A stretch of DNA of 64,000 nucleotides from Paenibacillus sp. OVF10 (GTDB taxonomy: Bacteria > Bacillota > Bacilli > Paenibacillales > Paenibacillaceae). The notes below the pieces were generated by a model. It saw only the letters and a list, made by a program, of their open reading frames with translations, searched no databases and was not told the origin of the DNA. This document shows positions 9,290-17,211 of the stretch, piece after piece; within the stretch, counting starts at the first letter, position 1; each line of letters opens with the position of its first letter. The stretch covers positions 4,712,001-4,776,000 of the forward strand of contig CP094668.1 in NCBI GenBank assembly GCA_022836915.1, in the 5' to 3' direction. Made by a program: the position numbers and the translations under genes.

Positions 9290-10339
9290 CTATTGACGGA
9301 TAGAAGAAGCACGGATGATCAGTTCGGTAGGCAGCAACGCTCTCGCTGATTCGGTTACCGCTACAACAGAGTTATTCGCTTTATGTGTGTCACCCACAGA
9401 CCCATGCATAAGCTTCGATGCTGCAAGTTCACCCATTTCAAAAAATGGAACCCTGACGCTGCTCAGCGGCGGAACCGCCATCTCGGCGGCATCGGAGTCG
9501 TCATAACCCACAAATGCCGGAAAATCCTCCACCCGGATTCCCCGCTCACGCAAACCATGCATGACCCCAATAGCCATCCGGTCATTGGCCGCAAATACAG
9601 CATCAATCTCATGTAGCCGATCTGCTACAATCGCTGCCGCCTCAATGCCACTTCGTCTACTATAATTCCCCTCAAGCAATAGACTCGGGTCCAGCTCCAT
9701 ACCTGCTTCTAGCAGGCCAAGACGGACACCTTCCATTCGCTCCTGGCTGTTGGAATAGCTGTCCGGACCATTGAGAAAAGCGATTTTGCGATATCCCTGA
9801 TCCGTAAGATGACGTATGGCAAGCCTGCTTCCTTCCACATGATCCGCATCCACTTCCGTGAACGATTGGCCCTCAAAATGCTGATTCATGACACAGAACG
9901 GGTGTCCTTCCTGGTGAAGCTGCTGCATGGCCGCCAGTTCTTCATGATCATCTCGGGCACCAAGGATAATGCAGGAGTCCACTTTCTGCCGCCGGAACAG
10001 ATCCGTATAATTCATCACTTCACCGGGTGTCCGGAACATAACCAACAGGTCCATGCCATTGTCTCTGGCTTTACTTCCAATCCCACTCAGCATTTCCGAG
10101 AAAAAATACGCCGAGAACAAATGCGCCTTCGGAACATAAGGTAATACCACGCCAAGGTTCCCGCTTTTACTTCTGGCAAAACTGCGAGCAAGAGCGCTGG
10201 GCACATAGCCTAACTGTTCGGAAGCTTCAAGAACCTTGCGGCGTGTCTCTTCTTTAATAGGACCTACCCCATTAAGCACCCGGGAGACCGTCGCCTCGGA
10301 AACACCCGCAAGATCAGCCACTTCTTTACGAGATGCCAT
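9290..10339 (-). CDS. LacI-family transcriptional regulator of the thuA/gfo operon
   Basis: The protein has 349 residues and is intact. The N-terminal helix-turn-helix is SRKEVADLAGVSEATVSRVLN with the hinge region GYVPSALARSFA. The effector domain follows (VDSCIILGARDD, AVFAANDRMAIGVM, FVGYDDSDAAEMAVPPLSSV). The start is ATG 10339 with AAAGGGTG upstream; a GTG three codons earlier is less well placed. It is the first gene of the leftward operon with two Gfo/Idh genes and thuA. A CG-centred palindrome at 10397-10412 sits on its promoter, so autoregulation of the whole operon is likely. Confidence 0.9.
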   Translation of the reverse strand: MASRKEVADLAGVSEATVSRVLNGVGPIKEETRRKVLEASEQLGYVPSALARSFARSKSGNLGVVLPYVPKAHLFSAYFFSEMLSGIGSKARDNGMDLLVMFRTPGEVMNYTDLFRRQKVDSCIILGARDDHEELAAMQQLHQEGHPFCVMNQHFEGQSFTEVDADHVEGSRLAIRHLTDQGYRKIAFLNGPDSYSNSQERMEGVRLGLLEAGMELDPSLLLEGNYSRRSGIEAAAIVADRLHEIDAVFAANDRMAIGVMHGLRERGIRVEDFPAFVGYDDSDAAEMAVPPLSSVRVPFFEMGELAASKLMHGSVGDTHKANNSVVAVTESARALLPTELIIRASSIRQ

Positions 10340-10396
10340 GAACTTCACCCTTTCTAGCTCACCTATTAAAGATGTAATAATTAAAAATCAATATTT

Positions 10397-10412
10397 ATGT
10401 ACGCGCGTACAT
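10397..10412. promoter_or_regulatory. LacI-type operator on the sugar operon promoter
   Basis: ATGTACGCGCGTACAT is a perfect 16-bp palindrome with central CG, the hallmark of LacI-family operators. It begins at the -10 box of the promoter at 10411-10439 and covers the predicted initiation region, so a bound repressor would block transcription of the lacI-gfo-thuA-gfo operon. Confidence 0.7.
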
Positions 10413-10439
10413 TTTCTCATGCCGTGTAACCGTTGTCAA
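10411..10439 (-). promoter_or_regulatory. Promoter of the lacI-gfo-thuA-gfo operon
   Basis: On the minus strand a perfect TTGACA (10439-10434) is followed after 17 bp by GAAAAT (10416-10411). The operator palindrome overlaps the end of the -10 box. Confidence 0.55.
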
Positions 10440-10456
10440 TGCTTTTAACACAAAAA

Positions 10457-10494
10457 AATAATGAGGGTTTGGATTAATCCAAGCCCTCATTATT
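10457..10494. terminator. Bidirectional terminator-like hairpin
   Basis: AATAATGAGGGTTTGGA pairs with TCCAAGCCCTCATTATT (one G-U) around TTAA. It lies downstream of leftward glpX (ends 10618) and upstream of the sugar operon promoter, insulating the two units. Confidence 0.75.
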
Positions 10495-10617
10495 ATCTTA
10501 CCAGAGATGGTACTTTCAATGATTCAAGCACCTGTAATCTTAGGGGTTCAAGTTACTTATCAAACTCAATAAAACGATTTCAGTTGATCCTATTTGTTCA
10601 ATTATGGGGAGTGCAGC

Positions 10618-11700
10618 TCATAACGTCGTTGTAACGCCAAGATCAACGGAGGATTGACTAAATTCAGCCTGTTCCATTGTTTTCACATGACTCGGAATGC
10701 GATCCGAGGGTTCTGGCGTGGATTGGAGCTGTCTTACTTTGTGCAGAACTTCTTTGTTAGGAAGGAAGTGTTGGGAACGAATAAACCGAATTGTTTTGGT
10801 TTTGGCACGCATAACAATCGAATCCGTCTCGGCACGATCATCCGCAAGATACCGTACCCCTCCCAAGATCTCACCTGGTGTCACACCTGTTGCGGCAAAA
10901 ATGACGTCCTCCGTACCGATCATATCCTGCATCGTTAACACTTTGTAAGGATTATCAATCCCCATCTGCAGGCAGCGCTGGAATTCGTCCGCGTTGGCAG
11001 GCATCAGGCGCCCTTGAATCTCACCCCCAAGGCAAGATAGCGCTGCGGCAGCCAGCACACCTTCTGGCGCTCCTCCAGATCCGACATAGAGATCAATACC
11101 CGCCTCGGGGAAGGCCGGTGCCATCGCACCCGCAACATCACCGTCACTGAGGAACTTGATCCGCACGCCAACCTTGCGCAGGGTCTTAATTGTACTCTCA
11201 TGTCGTACACGATCCAGAATCATCACAGTGAGATCCGAGATGTTTTTGTTCAATGCGGCAGCGGCTTTCTCCAGTGTGACTTCAACCGGGTCTTCAATGC
11301 TAACTTTGCCTACAAGTGCAGGCCCTACCGCCAGTTTCTCCATATACATGTCCGGTGCGTGGAGCAGGTTACCTTTTCCCGCCACTGCAATAACCGATAG
11401 AGCGTTGTTTAGTCCTTTGGCTACGATTTCTGTACCTTCGAGCGGGTCTACAGCCACGTCAACCTCAGGCCCCTCAGCGTTGCCCACTTCCTCGCCGATG
11501 TACAACATGGGTGCTTCATCCATTTCTCCTTCACCGATTACCACCGTGCCGCGAATGGACACGGAATCGAACATGGCGCGCATGGCCAAAGTAGCCGCTT
11601 CATCTGCACTGTTCTTGTCGCCTCGTCCCATCCAGGGTGCTGAAGCTAACGCAGCCAATTCTGTTACTCTGACAATTTCCAACGCCAGTTCGCGTTCCAT
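10618..11700 (-). CDS. glpX: Class II fructose-1,6-bisphosphatase (GlpX)
   Basis: This enzyme hydrolyses fructose-1,6-bisphosphate to fructose-6-phosphate in gluconeogenesis. It has 360 residues from ATG 11700, which has AAGGAAGT eight bases upstream; a longer reading to 11733 lacks such a site. GlpX motifs include PWMGRGDKNSADEAA, the metal-binding GEGEMDEAPML and DPLEGT, and the substrate-loop region YVGSGGAPEGVLAAAAL. The gene is intact and monocistronic, bounded by a terminator at 10457-10494. Upstream at 11736-11751 TGAAAGCGGTACTA only weakly resembles a CcpA site. Confidence 0.93.
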   Translation of the reverse strand: MERELALEIVRVTELAALASAPWMGRGDKNSADEAATLAMRAMFDSVSIRGTVVIGEGEMDEAPMLYIGEEVGNAEGPEVDVAVDPLEGTEIVAKGLNNALSVIAVAGKGNLLHAPDMYMEKLAVGPALVGKVSIEDPVEVTLEKAAAALNKNISDLTVMILDRVRHESTIKTLRKVGVRIKFLSDGDVAGAMAPAFPEAGIDLYVGSGGAPEGVLAAAALSCLGGEIQGRLMPANADEFQRCLQMGIDNPYKVLTMQDMIGTEDVIFAATGVTPGEILGGVRYLADDRAETDSIVMRAKTKTIRFIRSQHFLPNKEVLHKVRQLQSTPEPSDRIPSHVKTMEQAEFSQSSVDLGVTTTL

Positions 11701-11785
11701 TTTTCCCACTTCCTTTCCAATTTCCAAAAGCATAACGTGAAAGCGGTACTAAATCCATCGCAAATCCATATGAAATTGATCTATA

Positions 11786-11805
11786 AAAGGCGTAGTAGCG
11801 CCTTT
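11786..11805. repeat. Inverted repeat in the glpX leader
   Basis: AAAGGCG (11786-11792) and CGCCTTT (11799-11805) flank TAGTAG, 85-105 bp upstream of the glpX start. It could be a regulator site or an mRNA stem. No U-run follows on the glpX strand. Confidence 0.4.
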
Positions 11806-12389
11806 CGAACGATTTATACCTTATTTATCCAATTAATATTTTGATCAATTTCACTTTTTTTCGGCTGGTTTTAAGAGTCCAATCCTCCTGATTTATTACT
11901 TGAAATATTAATTTTATTTTCCATTTTCTGCTCTAAAACTAAATAATTCAACATCGTGGATTAACACGTCCGTTTCATGTGCAAAAAGTTCTTTTAACAT
12001 GAGGTATATACAACTTATATACTGATTATTAAGAACGTAACGCTATCTAATAGCCTACAAACGAAAACGATTTTCGACTGGCGGCCCAAACGCAGAAATA
12101 AACTAATAAACTGCAATGATAATCCTTGAGATCAACCTGCTCCCTTGACGGTTATTGAGCTAATTTATACAGTCAATTATGTATTAATCAGGACTTTAAC
12201 TTTTGCTAAAGCCATAGATGCAGCTTATGAGGGGCATCGAAAATAATAAGTTTACATAATATTTATTATGTATTATTCTTCATCAATTTCTTCATTTTAT
12301 GGCTCAACGGTTCTGATAAAACATAAAAAAGCCCGAAAGAATTCTGCTCAATAGCATGTTTCTCCCAAGCTTTTCCCTCAATGATCCAG
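11806..12389. other. AT-rich intergenic stretch with no gene seen
   Basis: About 580 bp between glpX and the GNAT gene, very AT-rich. I found no ORF with a plausible ribosome binding site and codon use, and no RNA gene that I can name. A short palindrome CGAAAACGATTTTCG lies at 12062-12076, and a U-rich stretch on the minus strand (12326-12331) may help end the GNAT transcript. Confidence 0.5.
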
Positions 12390-12908
<519 letters not shown>

Positions 12909-12941
12909 CTATATTCACATTCCTTTAACAAGTTAATCGTT

Positions 12942-13004
12942 TGTTGCAAATGTACTAAAAAAGGGTTACATTGAATTTAGCTCAATTTTGTTGTATTTGC
13001 AACA
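12942..13004. promoter_or_regulatory. Paired inverted motif between divergent genes
   Basis: TGTTGCAAAT at 12942-12951 recurs in opposite orientation (ATTTGCAACA) at 12995-13004. The two copies face each other across 43 bp between the divergent GNAT and YczE-like genes. This is a candidate binding pair for a shared regulator; none is encoded next to it. Confidence 0.45.
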
Positions 13005-13031
13005 TAATTTCTAAAAAAGAGGTCGAATGAA

Positions 13032-13676
13032 TTGAAATATGTACTTTTTGTCGCAGGTATTCTAATCTTAACACTTGGCATTTCCCTTACCATCCAATCT
13101 GAACTGGGTACCTCTCCGTTTGATGCACTTCTGGTAGGGCTGTCACATCATGTAGCGCTTAGTGTAGGTAGCTGGGAGGTCATCATTGCTTTCCTATTAA
13201 TTGGATGTAATTCGCTTTTGAAGCAGCAAAAACCCGAGTTTCTGGGGCTCATCACCGCATTCATTACTGGTGTGGGGATTGATATCTGGCTTTATTTATC
13301 TGATTCCTTGATCACACCCGAAGTTTGGTACAGCAAATTAATGACTTTTGTCATTGGTTTAGTGATCATAAGTATCGGCACGGCAATTTATTTACAGACC
13401 AATTTTGCACCCATTCCGATTGACCGCTTAACATTAATCTTGCATGAAATCACTCGAACTCCCTTATTTGTATCGAGAACATTCATTTACCTTGTATTTT
13501 TAATTCTGGCGTTTCTGCTCAGTGGACCGATCGGGCTTGGAACGTTGATAACCGTATGTTGTGCAGGTGTGCTTCTTCAGTTAATCATGGGCCATACGAA
13601 AAGGATAATAGATCGCATATTAACAGACATGGACACATCGTCACATACTAGAAGTGAAAAAGAACATTCCGTATAA
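13032..13676 (+). CDS. YczE/YyaS/YitT-family integral membrane protein
   Basis: The protein has 214 residues and starts at TTG 13032 with AGAGGT eight or nine bases upstream. It is mostly hydrophobic with about five membrane segments: residues 3-19, 43-58, 72-90, 105-122 and 148-190. The N-terminal ELGTSPFDALLVGLS and the later NFAPIPIDRLTLIL are typical of the family, which is common in Firmicutes but has no settled function. The C-terminal tail is hydrophilic. It is monocistronic, ending at a strong terminator. Confidence 0.8.
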   Translation: MKYVLFVAGILILTLGISLTIQSELGTSPFDALLVGLSHHVALSVGSWEVIIAFLLIGCNSLLKQQKPEFLGLITAFITGVGIDIWLYLSDSLITPEVWYSKLMTFVIGLVIISIGTAIYLQTNFAPIPIDRLTLILHEITRTPLFVSRTFIYLVFLILAFLLSGPIGLGTLITVCCAGVLLQLIMGHTKRIIDRILTDMDTSSHTRSEKEHSV

Positions 13677-13704
13677 TCGGTGTACACCTTCTACACCATA
13701 AAAA

Positions 13705-13737
13705 GGCTGGATCAGAGGTTTAACCCCTGATCCAGCC
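13705..13737. terminator. Bidirectional terminator
   Basis: GGCTGGATCAGAGG pairs with CCCCTGATCCAGCC around TTTAA, between the convergent YczE-like gene and the leftward mannanase gene. Confidence 0.85.
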
Positions 13738-13757
13738 CATCAACCGTTCATTATTCC

Positions 13758-16337
13758 TTAGGGCTCAATTCCCCATACCAGCTGACCGTTCACATACCCG
13801 GTAACCTTATCGTGGTTTGCGAACTGACTACCGGATGCCTTGAACGAGTAATCGTTAGTCTGTGTGTAATTCGACCAATTGTTTTTGGAAAAGCGTGCTT
13901 GAACCTCTGCGCTCTGGCCCGCATTCAGTGATCCCGCCGCACTTGTAAAGCCCACTTCAAGATAATGATCCGCTCCGGCAACTGGAGTCGCCAGTTTAAC
14001 AAATTGACTCGTTACATTCGCACTGCCCATACTGGCCCAGTCGGACCAGAAACTCTGAGCATCTTCCCCGTCAATTGTATAGTAATACCGGAGTTTTACA
14101 TCACTTAACGGAATAGCCGAATTACCTGAGTTGACCAATTTGAACTTGGGTGAGACGCCGTTGGTGGATGCACTTGTGTTGCCGTTAAATGCTTGAATCG
14201 TCAAATCCCCTGCTGGCACAATAACCGTGCTGTCTACGACGTTCACCGTTAGCACAGCGTCATTTCCTCCATTGAAGTGAAAGGTCAATACGTTCTGGCC
14301 CAGCGGAAGCGTGGCAAGATAGGATTTGTTCAGAACAACAGCAGAGCTGGATGTTGTATAATTCTGACCCGCTACAAGTGTAACATTCTCCTTTGTGATG
14401 CTTGTAAGCTGACGGCCGTTTAAGGTGAGAGATACGGAAATATCCTGTGCGGGATTCGTTGCTTTATCAAATGTTGCATTCACAGGAGAAATCACAGCAT
14501 TGGTACTCGGTGTTGAATCCACAATTTTGATTTTTAACACAGGGTCCTGACCTTGATTAAAATCCAGAACAATCGAATGCTCACCAACTGGCAGGGTTGC
14601 CAGATAAGCTTTTTTCAGCAGCAATGTGCTTCCGTTCAAGGTATAGTCTGTCGTTGCGGTCAATGCATTGTTGCCTACCCGGAGAGCAATTAGCGTATTG
14701 CCGTTTGCATTCACGGTTACGGTTTTATCGCTTTGATTGGGTGTGTATTTGTCAAATTCAACGTTTCCAGGTGTGATGGATGCACTGGGGTTGGGATTGT
14801 TAACCTTTAGATTTGGCAGCTCATCCAACGTAATGACATAATCACTTTGATAAAGCGTTTTCAATGTTGCCGGGTAATTAAAAGCTGAACTCATCAGATG
14901 CTCGCCATACCAAGGGCAGAAGTACAGCCATCCTGATTTCTCCTCGGTCAGATTTTTCACGCTTGGAATCGTGTCGTTCTCCGTCATGGCTACCATTTTC
15001 GTACCACCTGTCAACTCAACAAGCTTATAGAAAATCGAGGTAATCGCATCCTCATTCGGTACGCCAGACAAACCGTCATAACGGTTGTAGATCGTATTGT
15101 ATTTATCATATCCCACCAGATCTACCTGATCATCACCCGGATACCAGGCAGGAGAAGTGCTGTATACGTAGCTGTTGTATGTCCAGATCAGATTATGCAA
15201 GCCATACGTCTCGGTCAATTCGGTATAAAGCAGATCCCATAGCTCTTTGTACACTTCTGCGCCTGCCGAAGCCCACCAGAACCATGCACCTTCCCCGTTC
15301 AGTCCGCCGTTGCCTTCTGCTTCATGATATGGACGGAACAGAACCGGCACGTTGTTGTCCTGCAAAATTAACAGTTGTTCTGCCAGATCCTCAATGGTCA
15401 TCATCACGTATTGATACTCTTTCGTACCGGGAATTACCGCATTGGCTGTATTAAAATTCGTTTCTGTTGGCTTGTAGGTAGCCTCTTTCCAATCCACAAA
15501 GTCCCCGAGCTCATACGTATTGAAATTACGAGGCACATTGATATGCCAGGAAGCTGTTGCAATACCTTCACGGTTATTCACCCAATCAATCATGCGATCG
15601 GTTGTACCGTCCTCCCAACCATACAACGGATTATAGTTCATCAGATCAAAGCCTCGGATTGCCGGATACTTTCCAGTCAGATCATGAATCCATTCGAATT
15701 CAAGCTCTGTATCTCCGTCATTCCCTCCTCCATAGATCTCTTGCTGACCAGAAATAATGTTGTTTCCGTATACCTCCGTTAAATAATTCATCAAAATTTG
15801 AGTTTCCGGTGTAGCTTCAGGATCAGTGAGAACTGGCTGCACATTCAGGGGATCCAGATCAGCATGATCCACTGTAAAAGTATCAAAATACGCGAAGCCC
15901 CAGCCAGCCTTCAGCTCAATCGTGTTGGCACCCTGATTCAACTTGTGAAAGCCAAAATCGAAGTCTGACCATGTTGTCGTGTAAGGCAGCATGTACGCCC
16001 CTTTCGTAACACCATTGACGATTAAATTTTGTGACCTGCCATCTGCACTGAGCTCCTGCATATATCGTGTGGAGATTGCGTACATGCCGGTTTCCGGGAC
16101 AGTAACTGTGAAGGTTAATGTGCCAGAGTTCTGCATCCAGACAAATCCGGCCCCTGAGAATCCGGGCTTGGGTTGCCCATAGATTGAAGTAACCACTTGA
16201 AGATCCGGGGTGAGCTGCGCATCTTCGCTTTCGATGGTGAACAATGGTGTGTCTGCATGAACGGGCGCTGTCATTAATCCAATCAGTAGGGCCAATGCCA
16301 GCATCATTGCGGTTGCCTTTTTGAGCAAATTTTTCAT
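13758..16337 (-). CDS. Secreted GH26 beta-mannanase with CBM35-like, two X2 and CBM3 modules
   Basis: This extracellular endo-beta-1,4-mannanase has 859 residues from ATG 16337. Alternatives at 16346 and a TTG at 16358 are possible because SD GGGAAGGAAG serves several starts. Residues 1-28 are a signal peptide ending PVHA. Residues about 30-160 are a CBM35-like carbohydrate-binding domain. Residues about 175-505 are the GH26 barrel, with acid/base E339 in RPYHEAEG and nucleophile E453 in AMTEND. Two X2-type immunoglobulin-like modules follow (about 518-605 and 612-700), each with ATLP(V/L)G. A CBM3 cellulose-binding module closes the protein (DLTIQAFNGNTS... to WGIEP). It acts on mannan embedded in plant cell walls. 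Promoter and cre site are upstream. Confidence 0.93.
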   Translation of the reverse strand: MKNLLKKATAMMLALALLIGLMTAPVHADTPLFTIESEDAQLTPDLQVVTSIYGQPKPGFSGAGFVWMQNSGTLTFTVTVPETGMYAISTRYMQELSADGRSQNLIVNGVTKGAYMLPYTTTWSDFDFGFHKLNQGANTIELKAGWGFAYFDTFTVDHADLDPLNVQPVLTDPEATPETQILMNYLTEVYGNNIISGQQEIYGGGNDGDTELEFEWIHDLTGKYPAIRGFDLMNYNPLYGWEDGTTDRMIDWVNNREGIATASWHINVPRNFNTYELGDFVDWKEATYKPTETNFNTANAVIPGTKEYQYVMMTIEDLAEQLLILQDNNVPVLFRPYHEAEGNGGLNGEGAWFWWASAGAEVYKELWDLLYTELTETYGLHNLIWTYNSYVYSTSPAWYPGDDQVDLVGYDKYNTIYNRYDGLSGVPNEDAITSIFYKLVELTGGTKMVAMTENDTIPSVKNLTEEKSGWLYFCPWYGEHLMSSAFNYPATLKTLYQSDYVITLDELPNLKVNNPNPSASITPGNVEFDKYTPNQSDKTVTVNANGNTLIALRVGNNALTATTDYTLNGSTLLLKKAYLATLPVGEHSIVLDFNQGQDPVLKIKIVDSTPSTNAVISPVNATFDKATNPAQDISVSLTLNGRQLTSITKENVTLVAGQNYTTSSSAVVLNKSYLATLPLGQNVLTFHFNGGNDAVLTVNVVDSTVIVPAGDLTIQAFNGNTSASTNGVSPKFKLVNSGNSAIPLSDVKLRYYYTIDGEDAQSFWSDWASMGSANVTSQFVKLATPVAGADHYLEVGFTSAAGSLNAGQSAEVQARFSKNNWSNYTQTNDYSFKASGSQFANHDKVTGYVNGQLVWGIEP

Positions 16338-16394
16338 CAATTCCATCTTCCTTCCCAAGTGAAATATGATAATGAAATGTCAATGAACCCATTC

Positions 16395-16410
16395 ATGATG
16401 GCGCTTTCAT
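16395..16410. promoter_or_regulatory. Catabolite-responsive element (cre) for the mannanase gene
   Basis: ATGATGGCGCTTTCAT matches the CcpA consensus WTGNNARCGNWWWCAW at all but one position. It lies a few bases downstream of the -10 box, over the predicted initiation region, where CcpA binding represses. Carbon catabolite repression of the mannanase is therefore likely. Confidence 0.65.
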
Positions 16411-16414
16411 TTTA

Positions 16415-16443
16415 AACATAGCATGCGCATCAATTTTTGTAAA
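16415..16443 (-). promoter_or_regulatory. Mannanase promoter
   Basis: On the minus strand TTTACA (16443-16438) and TATGTT (16420-16415) are separated by exactly 17 bp. The cre site follows at 16410-16395. Confidence 0.55.
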
Positions 16444-16619
16444 TATATGGTGAATGAGAATGTTTTAAATTCTTTTGTACCAGTACTTTGAACATTATAT
16501 TTCCTTTCTCTCATCCGACTTGATAATTGACGAAAACGGTTCATAATCTAATCAATTTAGCGTATGAAACTTCACCTCACATTAGATGTGTACTTGAAAG
16601 AAAAACTGATAAACAACAA

Positions 16620-16647
16620 AAAAAGCATTCCTATTCGGATGCTTTTT
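16620..16647. terminator. Terminator of the puc operon
   Basis: AAAAAGCAT and ATGCTTTTT pair around a 10-base loop. It lies 45 bp beyond the stop of pucE (16693) in the direction of transcription, with U-runs on both strands. Confidence 0.7.
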
Positions 16648-16692
16648 CACATATGTTTCTTCAATTGCCCTTGCTTATGTCTGCGTCCCGCC

Positions 16693-17211
16693 TCAACTTA
16701 CGGTTTCCTCGGCTGATTTTTCCTTTATCGCACAACGTTCCCCTGCCTTGCGTACCGCCCGAATAATGCCACCGTAGCCGGTACAACGACACAGATTCCC
16801 GCACAATCCCGATTCAATCTGTTCTTGAGAAGGCTCAGGATGTGCATCCAGTAATGCCTTGGTTGAGATCACCATGCCCGGAGTACAGTAGCCGCACTGG
16901 AAGCCACCTTCCTCCACGAAAGCTTGTTGGATCGGATGCAGAGTGCCTTTCTCCTCGCCGTGCAGGCCTTCAATGGTCGTAATGTCACTTCCATCACATT
17001 GATAAGCCATGACAAGACAGGAATTCACGGGCTCTCCATCCATCAGAACCATACATGCACCGCAGCGACCAACTTCGCAGGATACTTTGGTACCCGTTAG
17101 TTGCAAATGAGTCCGAAGCACATCGACAAGTCGGGTCGTTTGCGCGATCTCCAGATGTTTCTCTTCACCATTCACAACGGCTGTCCAGTGATTCTCAAGT
17201 GGTTTACTCAT
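16693..17211 (-). CDS. pucE: Xanthine dehydrogenase, 2Fe-2S subunit
   Basis: This is the electron-transfer subunit of xanthine dehydrogenase, 172 residues. The ferredoxin-like N-terminal cluster motif is CEVGRCGAC plus a later Cys (NSCLV). The alpha-helical C-terminal cluster motif is FQCGYCTPGM and CGNLCRC. It carries electrons from the molybdenum centre (PucD) to FAD (PucC). The ATG overlaps the pucD stop by four bases, so the two are translationally coupled. It is the last gene of the cluster. Confidence 0.92.
   Translation of the reverse strand: MSKPLENHWTAVVNGEEKHLEIAQTTRLVDVLRTHLQLTGTKVSCEVGRCGACMVLMDGEPVNSCLVMAYQCDGSDITTIEGLHGEEKGTLHPIQQAFVEEGGFQCGYCTPGMVISTKALLDAHPEPSQEQIESGLCGNLCRCTGYGGIIRAVRKAGERCAIKEKSAEETVS

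Noticed and set aside
12062-12076. CGAAAACGATTTTCG as a CcpA site
   Set aside because: It has CG ends instead of TG/CA and wrong spacing; too weak to call.
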